From Bacillus nitratireducens (GTDB lineage: Bacteria > Bacillota > Bacilli > Bacillales > Bacillaceae_G): DNA of 64,000 bases. The stretch lies in the NCBI RefSeq assembly GCF_001884135.1, contig NZ_MAOC01000051.1, positions 62,001 through 126,000 of the forward strand, written 5' to 3'. Below the pieces are notes generated by a model that saw only the letters and a list, made by a program, of their open reading frames with translations, searched no databases and was not told the DNA's origin. Positions 1 through 9,081 of this stretch are shown here, in pieces (within the stretch, counting starts at the first letter, position 1; the number at the start of each line of letters is the position of its first letter). The translations under genes were made by a program, and so were the position numbers.

Positions 1-236
1 CCTTTCATTACGAGAAAAGGGTCTTTTATATTTTTTAAATCAAAATAACGACGTAGCTTCCCACTTGCAATACTATAGTACGGAATCCCTTCCTTTTCTA
101 TAATCGTTTTTTCAATCCCTTGATGAGAACCGATATAAGAAATGTCCCAGTTTTTTTCCTGTAAATGTGGAATAATTGCTAAATTAGGTGTTACATGTCC
201 TGCCGAACCGCCACCTGTAAAGACTATTTTGTTCAT
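1..236 (-). CDS. murG: MurG-type glycosyltransferase, N-terminal part only
   Basis: Only the first 78 or so codons lie in the window; the gene runs off the left edge. The product starts [19 protein letters not shown], the glycine-rich N-terminal loop of MurG, which transfers GlcNAc to lipid I at the inner membrane face in peptidoglycan synthesis. The loop reads GGGSAGH where the usual form is GGGTGGH, which suggests a MurG paralogue rather than the division-cluster copy (inference). The ATG at 236 has a strong GAAGGGGGAG site in front. It begins only 18 bases after metH with no terminator between, so it is probably read from the same S-box controlled transcript. Confidence 0.88.
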   Translation of the reverse strand, partial: MNKIVFTGGGSAGHVTPNLAIIPHLQEKNWDISYIGSHQGIEKTIIEKEGIPYYSIASGKLRRYFDLKNIKDPFLVMK

Positions 237-254
237 ACGTCTCCCCCTTCTACA

Positions 255-3200
255 CTATAGTACACTAAAATACCTTGCCTCAGGGTGAGAAAATACCATA
301 GCCGTTACAGACGCTTCTGGCTCCATCATAAATCCTTCTGTTAATGAAATACCTATTTCTTCCGGCTGAATTAAACGGAACAATTTTTCTTGGTCAGCAA
401 GTTCTGGACAAGCTGGATAACCAAAGGAAACACGTATTCCTCTATATTTCGTGCGGAAACGTTCTTCCATCGTCAGTTCAGGTGAGTCTGGAATGCCCCA
501 ACGATCACGAATGAGCATATGTGTTTTTTCAGCAAGTCCTTCTGCTAATTCAAGCGCTAACGATTGAATGGCATGACTGCGTAAATAATCACCCTTCGCC
601 TTCCACTCTTCAGCAATGTCCCGAACTCCTTCCCCAACAGTAACAGATAAGAAAGCAACATAATCCATTTCATCCCCAATCGGACGTAAATAATCACCTA
701 AAGTACGGTATGGAGCCTTTCCTTGTCTAGGGAATGTGAAACGCTCTATAATACGCGTATGATCTTCTGGATCATATATTACAATGTTTTGTCCGTCGCT
801 TTGTGCTGGGAAAAACTGATACACTGCTTTCGGGCGTAACCAAGATTGTCCCTCTTGTAATAATTCATCGATTAAATCATTTAATTCGTGCGCTCTTCTA
901 TCTCCTTCTTGCAGGAGTTTTTTTACATTTCCTTTTAATCCAAGATGATGCCCAAGCAGCATTTGTCTATTTAAAAACGGTGCGAGATGTGCAACTGGAA
1001 TATCGCGCAATACAATTCGTTTTGTTGAATCAGGTATCATAACCTCCGCCTTCGGTAATGGCTCAATTACTGCTGGAATTTCCACTGGTTTTTCCTCTTT
1101 TTTAACGATATGAAGATGACGTTCTTTTTTATCCTGTTTCATCTTCTCACGCTCTTCTTCTTTTTGAAGCTTATTAATAATATCAAGCCCCGTCATCGCA
1201 TCACTCGCATAGCATACGAGCCCTTTATATGATGGAGAAATACGATTATCTGTAAACTTTCTCGTTAGCGCTGCACCACCGACAACGATTGGAATATCAA
1301 TATTTGCCGCTTTTAGATCTTCAGCAGTTGTTACCATTTGTTGGGCTGATTTTACTAGCAAGCCTGAAAGACCAATAATATCAGGCTTCTTCTCTTGTAC
1401 TTCTTGAACAATTCGATCCGAACGAACATTAATCCCTAAATTAATAATTTCATATCCGTTATTTGATAAAATAATTTCAACGAGATTTTTCCCAATATCA
1501 TGTACGTCACCTTTTACAGTCGCTAATAATACTTTCCCTTTTTTTGCGCTATCACTAGACTCCATATGTGGCTCTAAATAGCTTACGGAAGCTTTCATAC
1601 TTTCGGCACTTTGCAATACTTCAGCAACGATAAGCTCATTATTATTAAATAATCGTCCCACCTCGTCCATTCCTGTCATAAGTGGGCCATTAATAATATC
1701 AAGAGGTTTTCTTCCTTCTGTAAGCGCAAGACTTAAATCCTCGTGTAACCCTTGTTTCGTACCTTCTACAATATAATTTGCTAGTCGTTCATCAAGCGTT
1801 AGTGTTTCTTGTACAACGACATCTTTCTTTTTGGCAACACGGTAAAAGTTTGTAAATTCTTCTAACGTCTCTTTCGTCGTTTCAAATAACAATGCATCTG
1901 CAAGACGTTTTTCTTCCTCTGGAATTGACGCATAGCGTTCTAATTTTTCCGTATTAACAATCGCATAATCTAATCCCGCTTTCGTTGCATGATATAAAAA
2001 GACGGAATTTAATACTTCACGGCCCGCGGGCGGTAAACCAAATGATATATTACTTACACCTAAAATCGTTAAACATTCTGGTAACGCTTCTTTAATAAGA
2101 CGAATTCCTTCTATAGTCGCTGCCGCTGAACCTATATATTCTTCATCACCTGTCCCTACAGGAAACACAAGCGCATCAAAAATAATATCAGATGGACGTA
2201 TGCCATACTTCTTCGTTAGTAACTCATAGCTTCTTTTCGCAATTTCTATCTTTCGTTCTGCACTAACTGCCATACCGTCTTCATCAATTGTTCCTACAAC
2301 TATAGCGGCACCGTATTTCCGAAGAAGAGGTGTCACTTTTTCAAAACGTTCTTCTCCATCTTCTAAATTAATAGAATTGATAACACCTTTTCCTTGAATA
2401 TAAGTTAGAGCTCTTGCCATAACATTTTCATCTGTTGAATCAATCATAATCGGTACTTTTAATACTTTCGTAACTTCTGCCAAGAATCTTTCCATATCTT
2501 CTATTTCATCACGGTCAGGGTCTGCCATACAAATGTCAATAATATGAGCATTCTTCTTCACTTGCGCTCTTGCCACTTCAGCTGCCTCTTCAAATTTTCC
2601 TTCTGCTATTAATCTTTTAAACTTGCGTGATCCAATTACGTTCGTCCTTTCTCCAACAAATAACGGTCTCATAGAGTCATCATATTGCAACGCCTCTAAT
2701 CCACTAACTCCATGCCCTTCTCGTTCATGTTGCTCACGCGGCTTAAGAGATGCTAACGCGGATTTCATTGCTCTTATATGTTCTGGTGTTGTGCCGCAAC
2801 AACCACCGATAATATTAATCCATCCTTCTTCAGCAAATCGCTTCACTTTTTCAGCGAGAGAAGATGGAGATTCATGATAATGTCCATCTTCATCAGGAAG
2901 ACCTGCATTTGGATAACAAGAAATATAACACTCCGATAAATCAGATAAGGAACGAATATGGTCTCTCATAAACTCTGGACCAGTCGCACAGTTTAATCCA
3001 ACCGATAACGGCTTCATATGCTCTATCGATAAATAAAAGGCCTCTATCGTTTGCCCCGCTAAAGTCGTTCCCATCGGTTCAATCGTTCCAGAAATCATAA
3101 TAGGAACCGTTTTATTTAGTTCATCAAAAGCTGCTTGAATTCCAATATAAGCAGCTTTCACATTACGCATATCTTGACTCGTCTCCACAAGTAATACATC

Positions 3201-3653
3201 AATTTCACCTTTCAATAACCCTCTCGCCTGCCTTGTATAGGCCTCAATCAGTTCCTCAAATGTAACTCCTCCTGTAACACTAATTGCTTTCGTTGTCGGC
3301 CCCATCGCACCTGCAACATATACTTCCTTCCCGCTTTCTTTAACAGCTTGCTTCGCCAATAGTGCTGCCTTTTCATTTAGTTCTTCATCTAAATGAGACA
3401 GCTCATAATCACTTAATACGATATTTGTCGCCCCAAATGTATTTGTTTCAATGATGTCAGCTCCAGCTTCAATATAAGCTTTATGAATCTTTAAAATAAC
3501 ATCCGGCCTTGTTTCTACTAAATATTCATTACACCCCTCGTAATCTTCTCCTCCGAAATCTTCCGCAGTTAAGTCCTCTTGTTGTATCATTGTCCCCATT
3601 GCACCATCTAATATTAAAATGTTATTTTTTAATTTTTCTTCTATACACTTCAT
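255..3653 (-). CDS. metH: Cobalamin-dependent methionine synthase
   Basis: Transfers a methyl group from methyltetrahydrofolate to homocysteine via bound cobalamin, giving methionine. All four modules are visible in 1132 residues: an N-terminal homocysteine-binding barrel with zinc cysteines (LNCATGP and GGCCGTTPEH), a pterin-binding barrel (VGERTNVIGSRKF), a cobalamin domain with the GDVHDIGKN motif whose cobalt-ligating His is about residue 718, and a C-terminal reactivation domain ending with an SFGYPACPEL motif. The ATG at 3653 overlaps the upstream yitJ stop by one base (TGATG), which favours it over a TTG one codon earlier. It should be co-transcribed with yitJ and controlled by the SAM riboswitch near 5.6 kb. 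Downstream is a murG paralogue. Confidence 0.97.
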   Translation of the reverse strand: MKCIEEKLKNNILILDGAMGTMIQQEDLTAEDFGGEDYEGCNEYLVETRPDVILKIHKAYIEAGADIIETNTFGATNIVLSDYELSHLDEELNEKAALLAKQAVKESGKEVYVAGAMGPTTKAISVTGGVTFEELIEAYTRQARGLLKGEIDVLLVETSQDMRNVKAAYIGIQAAFDELNKTVPIMISGTIEPMGTTLAGQTIEAFYLSIEHMKPLSVGLNCATGPEFMRDHIRSLSDLSECYISCYPNAGLPDEDGHYHESPSSLAEKVKRFAEEGWINIIGGCCGTTPEHIRAMKSALASLKPREQHEREGHGVSGLEALQYDDSMRPLFVGERTNVIGSRKFKRLIAEGKFEEAAEVARAQVKKNAHIIDICMADPDRDEIEDMERFLAEVTKVLKVPIMIDSTDENVMARALTYIQGKGVINSINLEDGEERFEKVTPLLRKYGAAIVVGTIDEDGMAVSAERKIEIAKRSYELLTKKYGIRPSDIIFDALVFPVGTGDEEYIGSAAATIEGIRLIKEALPECLTILGVSNISFGLPPAGREVLNSVFLYHATKAGLDYAIVNTEKLERYASIPEEEKRLADALLFETTKETLEEFTNFYRVAKKKDVVVQETLTLDERLANYIVEGTKQGLHEDLSLALTEGRKPLDIINGPLMTGMDEVGRLFNNNELIVAEVLQSAESMKASVSYLEPHMESSDSAKKGKVLLATVKGDVHDIGKNLVEIILSNNGYEIINLGINVRSDRIVQEVQEKKPDIIGLSGLLVKSAQQMVTTAEDLKAANIDIPIVVGGAALTRKFTDNRISPSYKGLVCYASDAMTGLDIINKLQKEEEREKMKQDKKERHLHIVKKEEKPVEIPAVIEPLPKAEVMIPDSTKRIVLRDIPVAHLAPFLNRQMLLGHHLGLKGNVKKLLQEGDRRAHELNDLIDELLQEGQSWLRPKAVYQFFPAQSDGQNIVIYDPEDHTRIIERFTFPRQGKAPYRTLGDYLRPIGDEMDYVAFLSVTVGEGVRDIAEEWKAKGDYLRSHAIQSLALELAEGLAEKTHMLIRDRWGIPDSPELTMEERFRTKYRGIRVSFGYPACPELADQEKLFRLIQPEEIGISLTEGFMMEPEASVTAMVFSHPEARYFSVL

Positions 3654-5485
3654 CAATTAATACCTTCTTTCACTTCTTGCTTTTCTCTCACATATTTAAC
3701 AAGATGTTCTGTAATTTCATATTTTAGAAATGGTGTAATTAGATAGATACCGTTAAAATATTTCATCGCCGCATCGATCAACTCTTGTGAAATACGAATC
3801 CCTTCCTCAATAGCTGCCTCTTTCGTTTCGTGTCCATCCATTCTCTCCCTTATTTCTTCAGGAAGGGTAATACCCGGCACCTCAAAATGGAGAAAGTCTG
3901 CATTCCGCTTACTTACTAATGGCATAATTCCAATAAAAATAGGTTGTTCCAAATGTTTTGTTGCTTCATATACTTCTTCTATTAAAGCAACATCATATAT
4001 CGGCTGTGTTAAGAAATATTCAGCCCCAGCATCTATTTTTCGTTCCATTCGCTTTACCGCTGCTTTTAAATGCCTTACGTGGGGATTAAATGCGCCGCCT
4101 ACAGAAAATCTTGTTGCCGGTCCAATGGATTTCCCTAAAATGGAACGTCCATCGTTCATTTCTTTAATCATTTTAATTAACTCTATAGAGGACAGATCAT
4201 ATACAGAAGTTGCTCCCGGAAAATCACCAACGCGCGCTGGATCACCAGTTAAAGCTAGCACTTCCTCCATCCCTAACGCCGATAAACCTAATAAATGAGA
4301 TTGTAGCCCAATGACGTTATGGTCTCTACACGTTAAATGAGTCAATACCGGAATATCATGCTTCGTTAATAATGCACCCATTGCCATATTAGAAACGCGA
4401 GGCGATGCTAATGAATTATCTGCTAGAGTAATAGCGTCTGCCCCAGCTCTTTTCAGTGCTCTTGCCCCTTCAAAAAAACGCTGCGTGTCTAATGTTTTCG
4501 GTGGGTCTAGTTCCACTACAACTGTCGTTTGTTTCTTTGCTTTTTCTGCTAGAGTGACGTGAGATTTCGAACGTTTCTCGTGTGTATGAACTACTTTTGG
4601 TCTTTGAATCGTGTCCTTTTCTATTACAGGCGTAACATTTAGAGTAGCACGCTTCATACTTTCAATATGTTCTGGAGTAGTACCACAACAACCACCCAAT
4701 AACCGAATACCTTGCTCAATAAATTTCAGTGTCATCGCTTCGAAATAAGCCGGACTTCCCTCATATACGTAACGTCCCTCCACATAATTCGGGAGACCTG
4801 CATTTGGATATGCTGACAAGTAGCCATTCTGCGGAATCGATATCATTTTAAAAGCTTCCGTCATATGAAGTGGTCCTAGTTGACAGTTCAATCCAACAAC
4901 ATTTGCACCGTAATCTATAAGCTGCTTTAATATTTCATTGACATCATTTCCATTTTGAGTCGTACCTGCTTCATGTAACGCTAATTGAGCAACAATCGGA
5001 ATATTTGTTTGCTTACGCAATACTTTAACGGCATGAAGTAATTCAAATTCATCGTAAAAAGTTTCTAATAGTAATCCATCAACCTGTTCTTCTAGTAAAG
5101 CACCTGCCTGTTCAAGTAGCATAAACTCCCTTTCCATATCAGTCGTTGTAACAGCTCCAATATGTTTCATACCACCGATTGTTCCTAAAATTGCATTTCT
5201 TTCTGTAACAGATGCTTTCGCAATCTTCACTGCCGCTTTATTAATTTGAACAACTTGATTTTCTAAGCCATACATACGTAATTTCGCCTCATTTGCTCCA
5301 TACGTATTTGTTTGAATCACATCTGCACCAGCAGCTACATATTGTTTATGAATCGATATAATTAAGTCTGGATCAGACAAATTCAATTCTTCAAAACTAC
5401 TTTGCAAACCATGTGAATGTAATAACGTTCCAACCGCACCATCACCTATTACAATTCCTTTTGATAATAAATCTAGTAATTTCAC
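3653..5485 (-). CDS. yitJ: Bifunctional homocysteine S-methyltransferase / methylenetetrahydrofolate reductase
   Basis: A 610-residue fusion. Residues 1 to about 290 form a homocysteine S-methyltransferase barrel with zinc-binding cysteines (LNCQLGP and GGCCGTTPEH). Residues from about 310 to the end form a MetF-like methylenetetrahydrofolate reductase that makes the 5-methyl donor (VVELDPPKTLD, then ALTGDPARVGDFPGA). This matches B. subtilis YitJ. The start is a GTG at 5485 with a GAGGGAG site four bases upstream. It is the first gene of a leftward unit with metH, and its leader carries a SAM-I aptamer and a terminator, so it should be expressed when S-adenosylmethionine is low. Which of the two methyltransferases carries most flux cannot be seen from sequence. 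Confidence 0.95.
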   Translation of the reverse strand: MKLLDLLSKGIVIGDGAVGTLLHSHGLQSSFEELNLSDPDLIISIHKQYVAAGADVIQTNTYGANEAKLRMYGLENQVVQINKAAVKIAKASVTERNAILGTIGGMKHIGAVTTTDMEREFMLLEQAGALLEEQVDGLLLETFYDEFELLHAVKVLRKQTNIPIVAQLALHEAGTTQNGNDVNEILKQLIDYGANVVGLNCQLGPLHMTEAFKMISIPQNGYLSAYPNAGLPNYVEGRYVYEGSPAYFEAMTLKFIEQGIRLLGGCCGTTPEHIESMKRATLNVTPVIEKDTIQRPKVVHTHEKRSKSHVTLAEKAKKQTTVVVELDPPKTLDTQRFFEGARALKRAGADAITLADNSLASPRVSNMAMGALLTKHDIPVLTHLTCRDHNVIGLQSHLLGLSALGMEEVLALTGDPARVGDFPGATSVYDLSSIELIKMIKEMNDGRSILGKSIGPATRFSVGGAFNPHVRHLKAAVKRMERKIDAGAEYFLTQPIYDVALIEEVYEATKHLEQPIFIGIMPLVSKRNADFLHFEVPGITLPEEIRERMDGHETKEAAIEEGIRISQELIDAAMKYFNGIYLITPFLKYEITEHLVKYVREKQEVKEGIN

Positions 5486-5510
5486 GAATCTCCCTCATTT
5501 CTATCAATAT

Positions 5511-5540
5511 AAAAACCCCCTCTTCACTTTGAAGAGGGGG
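5511..5540 (-). terminator. S-box attenuator of yitJ-metH
   Basis: A perfect 10-bp stem (CCCCCTCTTC with GAAGAGGGGG, loop ACTTT), followed on the minus strand by a run of T. It lies between the SAM aptamer and the yitJ start, the position of the riboswitch-controlled terminator. Confidence 0.93.
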
Positions 5541-5554
5541 ACATAATTGTTCCG

Positions 5555-5668
5555 CCTCTTATTATGCAAAACATTCGTTTTGCAGGTATTAGCACCGTTT
5601 CAAACATTTCGTTTGAAGGTTGCCGGGTTTCACAGGGCCTTTCCCTCCACCGCTCTCAATAAGAGTTG
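5555..5668 (-). promoter_or_regulatory. SAM-I (S-box) riboswitch in the yitJ-metH leader
   Basis: On the minus strand the closing helix pairs CTCTTAT (5659-5665) with ATAAGAG (5555-5561). Inside are the hallmark blocks AGAGCGGTGGAGGGA, GGCCCTGTGAAACCCGGCAACC and GGTGCTAATACC in the order of the SAM-I aptamer. A terminator hairpin follows before the gene. From the known mechanism, SAM binding favours the terminator, so transcription of yitJ and metH proceeds only when SAM is scarce. Confidence 0.96.
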
Positions 5669-5740
5669 TCTTTATTATTTTATTTATGTAGCTAAAAGGA
5701 AATACGTTCCCCTTTTAACAATGTTTGTTAATTTTTTATA

Positions 5741-5769
5741 AATTTAGCATGCACAAATATAAAAGTCAA
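5741..5769 (-). promoter_or_regulatory. Candidate SigA promoter for yitJ-metH
   Basis: On the minus strand TTGACT (5764-5769) and TAAATT (5741-5746) are separated by 17 bases, and the -10 is preceded by TGC (extended -10). Transcription would start about 65 bases before the aptamer. Confidence 0.6.
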
Positions 5770-5867
5770 TGACACTTGCGGAAAAATAAAAATTATTTAA
5801 AATAAAGTTGCAATTCAATTAACTTTTGTTGTAAAGTTAAAAACATAATAAAAATTTCATACGAACA

Positions 5868-5979
5868 TTCTTATCTAGAGAGGTAGAGGGACTGGCCCTA
5901 TGACGCCTCAGCAACCATTAACATTTGTTAATAAGGTGCTAATTCCAGCAAATTGTGAAAGATTTGACAGATGAGAAGA
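5868..5979 (+). promoter_or_regulatory. SAM-I (S-box) riboswitch in the metI-metC leader
   Basis: The plus strand shows a closing helix between TTCTTATCT and AGATGAGAAG. Between them lie AGAGAGGTAGAGGGA, GGCCCTATGACGCCTCAGCAACC and AAGGTGCTAATTCC, the conserved SAM-I blocks. It is followed by an attenuator and then metI. This is the second S-box in the same intergenic region, on the opposite strand to the yitJ one, so both divergent operons should respond to the same ligand. Confidence 0.96.
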
Positions 5980-5996
5980 AGACTCTATTCAATCCG

Positions 5997-6024
5997 AAAG
6001 CCTTCTTCTTAGAAGGCTTTTTTT
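5997..6024 (+). terminator. S-box attenuator of metI-metC
   Basis: A 10-bp stem AAAGCCTTCT / AGAAGGCTTT with loop TCTT, then a run of seven T. It sits between aptamer and metI, as expected for riboswitch-controlled termination. Confidence 0.93.
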
Positions 6025-6071
6025 ATTTTATATTCAACTACTGATTCAATTTAAAAAGGAGGAATTTTTAC

Positions 6072-7184
6072 ATGTCAACTATCGAAACAAAACTAGCACA
6101 AATCGGAAATCGTAGCGAAACTACAACAGGAACTGTTAATCTACCCGTTTATTTCTCAACCGCTTATCGTCACGAAGGACTTGGTAAATCTACCGGCTTT
6201 GACTATTCACGAACTGGAAATCCAACTCGTGGTCTTTTAGAACAGGCAATCGCAGACTTAGAATATGGCGAACAAGGTTATGCCTGTAGTTCAGGTATGG
6301 CAGCTGTTCTCCTCGTCCTTTCATTATTCCGTTCTGGAGATGAACTTATTGTATCCGAAGATTTATACGGGGGAACGTATCGCTTATTTTCCGAACATGA
6401 AAAAAAGTGGAATGTTCGATGTAGATACGTAAATACACAATCTATTAAACAAATTGAGCAAGCTATCACAAATGAAACGAAGGCTATTTTCATAGAAACT
6501 CCGACTAATCCATTAATGCAAGTTACTGATATTGCCGCTGTCGCAACTGTAGCGAAAAGACACGGACTACTTCTTATCGTAGATAACACATTCTACACGC
6601 CTTATATACAGCAGCCATTAACAGAAGGTGCTGACATCGTACTTCATAGTGCAACGAAATATTTAGGTGGGCATAATGATGTATTAAGCGGACTTGTCGT
6701 TGCAAAAGGAAAGGAACTTTGTGAGGAAATCGCTCATTATCATAATGCCTCCGGTGCTGTCTTAAGCCCATTTGACTCATGGCTATTAATTCGTGGCATG
6801 AAAACTTTAGCGCTTCGCATGAAACAACATGAAGAAAATGCGAAAGCAATTGTTGCTTATTTAAATGATGAAGATGGTGTGACAGATGTATTTTATCCAG
6901 GAAGAGGCGGCATGATTTCGTTTCGCCTTCAAGATGAAACATGGATTAATCCATTCTTACAATCTTTATCCTTAATCACATTTGCTGAAAGTCTTGGTGG
7001 TGTAGAGAGTTTAATGACTTATCCAGCAACGCAAACGCATGCTGATATTCCAGAAGAAATCAGAACGGCAAACGGTGTATGTAATCGTCTTCTTCGATTC
7101 TCCGTCGGCATTGAAAATAGTAACGATTTAATTCAAGACTTAAAGCAAGCCATTAAACTTGTAAAAGAAGGTGTAAGAATATGA
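6072..7184 (+). CDS. metI: Cystathionine gamma-synthase / O-acetylhomoserine thiolyase
   Basis: A 370-residue PLP enzyme of the Cys/Met metabolism family. It should join an activated homoserine to cysteine (or sulfide), the first committed step to methionine. The PLP lysine lies in LHSATKYLGGHND, and the FDYSRTGNPTR and SEDLYGGTYRL blocks are typical. The ATG follows an AAAGGAGGA site. Its last four bases overlap the start of metC (ATGA), which indicates translational coupling. The pair corresponds to B. subtilis metI-metC (yjcI-yjcJ) and sits behind its own S-box. Confidence 0.93.
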   Translation: MSTIETKLAQIGNRSETTTGTVNLPVYFSTAYRHEGLGKSTGFDYSRTGNPTRGLLEQAIADLEYGEQGYACSSGMAAVLLVLSLFRSGDELIVSEDLYGGTYRLFSEHEKKWNVRCRYVNTQSIKQIEQAITNETKAIFIETPTNPLMQVTDIAAVATVAKRHGLLLIVDNTFYTPYIQQPLTEGADIVLHSATKYLGGHNDVLSGLVVAKGKELCEEIAHYHNASGAVLSPFDSWLLIRGMKTLALRMKQHEENAKAIVAYLNDEDGVTDVFYPGRGGMISFRLQDETWINPFLQSLSLITFAESLGGVESLMTYPATQTHADIPEEIRTANGVCNRLLRFSVGIENSNDLIQDLKQAIKLVKEGVRI

Positions 7185-8344
7185 GTTATTCTATCGATAC
7201 ACTCCTACTACACAACCAATATAAACATGACTCGCAAACAGGAGCTGTTAACGTTCCCATTTATAACACATCAACATTTCACCAGTTTGACGTAGATACT
7301 TTTGGGAAATACGACTATAGCCGATCGGGTAATCCAACTCGTGAAGCTCTTGAAGATATCATTGCTTTATTAGAGGGCGGAACAAAAGGATTCGCATTTG
7401 CATCAGGAATTGCAGCGATTTCCACTGCATTTCTCCTTCTTTCACAAGGTGATCACGTACTCATTTCAGAAGACGTATACGGAGGCACTTATCGAATTAT
7501 AACTGAAGTACTCTCTCGTTACGGTGTTTCACATACATTTGTAGATATGACAAATGTAGAAAAAGTAAAAGAAAACATTAAACCAAATACGAAGCTCTTT
7601 TATGTAGAAACACCTTCTAACCCACTTTTAAAAGTGACAGATATTCGTGCTGTTTCTAATCTTGCAAAATCTATTGGTGCTCTTACTTTTGTTGATAATA
7701 CATTTTTGACACCACTATTCCAGAAGCCACTTGATCTTGGCGCCGATGTCGTTCTTCATAGTGCCACAAAGTTTATTGCTGGTCATAGTGATGTTACTGC
7801 CGGATTAGCGGTTGTAAAAGATGCCGAACTCGCTCAAAAACTTGGATTTTTACAAAATGCATTTGGCGCTATTTTAGGACCTCAAGATTGTTCTCTCGTA
7901 CTTCGCGGTTTAAAAACATTGCATGTACGTCTCGAGCACTCCGCTGCTAACGCCAATAAAATTGCACATTATTTACAAGAGCATGCTAAAGTCCAAAATG
8001 TCTATTATCCTGGCTTACAATCACATCTTGGTTATGATATTCAACAATCTCAAGCTACATCAGCCGGAGCTGTCCTATCTTTCACTTTACAATCAGAAGA
8101 CGCACTCCGCCAATTTTTATCGAAAGTTAAACTACCCGTTTTTGCGGTTAGTCTAGGGGCTGTTGAATCTATTCTTTCCTATCCAGCAAAAATGTCACAT
8201 GCCGCTTTATCACAGGAGGCACGTGACGAAAGAGGCATTTCTAATTCATTGCTTCGTTTATCTGTCGGTCTTGAAAATGTTAACGATCTAATATCCGATT
8301 TTGAAAATGCCCTTTCTTATGTAGAAGAACCTGTAAATGCATAG
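7181..8344 (+). CDS. metC: Cystathionine beta-lyase
   Basis: A 387-residue PLP enzyme paralogous to its upstream neighbour. It should cleave cystathionine to homocysteine, the substrate of the metH and yitJ products encoded on the other side of the riboswitch region. The PLP lysine lies in LHSATKFIAGHSD, and YDYSRSGNPTRE and SEDVYGGTYRI are conserved. The start overlaps metI by four bases and a hairpin terminator follows the stop. Gamma-synthase, beta-lyase and gamma-lyase are hard to tell apart by sequence; the beta-lyase call rests mainly on the operon context. Confidence 0.88.
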   Translation: MSYSIDTLLLHNQYKHDSQTGAVNVPIYNTSTFHQFDVDTFGKYDYSRSGNPTREALEDIIALLEGGTKGFAFASGIAAISTAFLLLSQGDHVLISEDVYGGTYRIITEVLSRYGVSHTFVDMTNVEKVKENIKPNTKLFYVETPSNPLLKVTDIRAVSNLAKSIGALTFVDNTFLTPLFQKPLDLGADVVLHSATKFIAGHSDVTAGLAVVKDAELAQKLGFLQNAFGAILGPQDCSLVLRGLKTLHVRLEHSAANANKIAHYLQEHAKVQNVYYPGLQSHLGYDIQQSQATSAGAVLSFTLQSEDALRQFLSKVKLPVFAVSLGAVESILSYPAKMSHAALSQEARDERGISNSLLRLSVGLENVNDLISDFENALSYVEEPVNA

Positions 8345-8350
8345 AGAGAA

Positions 8351-8388
8351 AAGAAGATATGAAATTAAGTTTTCATATCTTCTTTTTA
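8351..8388 (+). terminator. Terminator of metI-metC
   Basis: A 14-bp stem (AAGAAGATATGAAA with TTTCATATCTTCTT) with a six-base loop and a short T tract, directly after the metC stop. Confidence 0.85.
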
Positions 8389-8506
8389 TGTTTTTGAGTA
8401 TATTTCTTACTTTTCGTATAGTTCATAAAAAAACGATAGAGCACCATCTATTTCCAAGTAATAAATTAATTGATATATTAAGAAGTAAAAAAAGGGGCAA
8501 AAAATA

Positions 8507-9019
8507 ATGGATACTTGTGCAGATGTTTTAATCGTTATCGATTTACAAAATGGAGTATGTTATAGCGAAGAACACTTATTTGACTTACAAAGCTTACTTT
8601 CAAAAGTAAATAAAAGAATTTCTTCATACAGAAAATCAAATAAACCAATCATTTTTGTTCAACATTGCGATGATGATTTAGTACCTGAAAAAGAACTTTG
8701 GGCTATTCATGCTGATCTAGATGTTCAAGAACAAGATTTTTTTGTAAGAAAAACACATGCAAATTCATTTTATAAAACAAACTTAAAAGAGATTTTAGAT
8801 CAATTATCCGTACATCGTATTGAATTCTGTGGTGCCCAAACAGAATTCTGCATGGATGCTACGATTAAATTTGCCCACGGACTAGGATACGAAAACTTCA
8901 TGGTACAGAAAACAACCTCTACGTTACATAATCCATTTATGTCGGCAAAAGAGACAATTGATTTTTATGAGAATATATGGAACCATAGATTTTTAAAGTT
9001 GATAAAAGATGAGCTCTAG
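8507..9019 (+). CDS. Isochorismatase-like cysteine hydrolase
   Basis: A 170-residue alpha/beta hydrolase of the isochorismatase / nicotinamidase superfamily. The N-terminal DLQNG supplies the catalytic Asp, and GAQTEFCMDATIKFA carries the nucleophilic Cys in the usual position. Family members hydrolyse small amides or enol ethers; nothing here fixes the substrate. It is a single-gene unit with an AAAGGGG site before the ATG and a terminator after the stop. The neighbouring methionine genes and ArsR-type regulator do not clearly link to it. Confidence 0.85.
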   Translation: MDTCADVLIVIDLQNGVCYSEEHLFDLQSLLSKVNKRISSYRKSNKPIIFVQHCDDDLVPEKELWAIHADLDVQEQDFFVRKTHANSFYKTNLKEILDQLSVHRIEFCGAQTEFCMDATIKFAHGLGYENFMVQKTTSTLHNPFMSAKETIDFYENIWNHRFLKLIKDEL

Positions 9020-9051
9020 AATAAATGACTCAAATATTTAATCATCACCAT

Positions 9052-9081
9052 AAGGAAGCTGATTATAGTCAGCTTCTTTTA
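9052..9081 (+). terminator. Terminator of the isochorismatase-like gene
   Basis: Stem AAGGAAGCTGA / TCAGCTTCTT around loop TTATAG, followed by TTTT. Confidence 0.78.
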
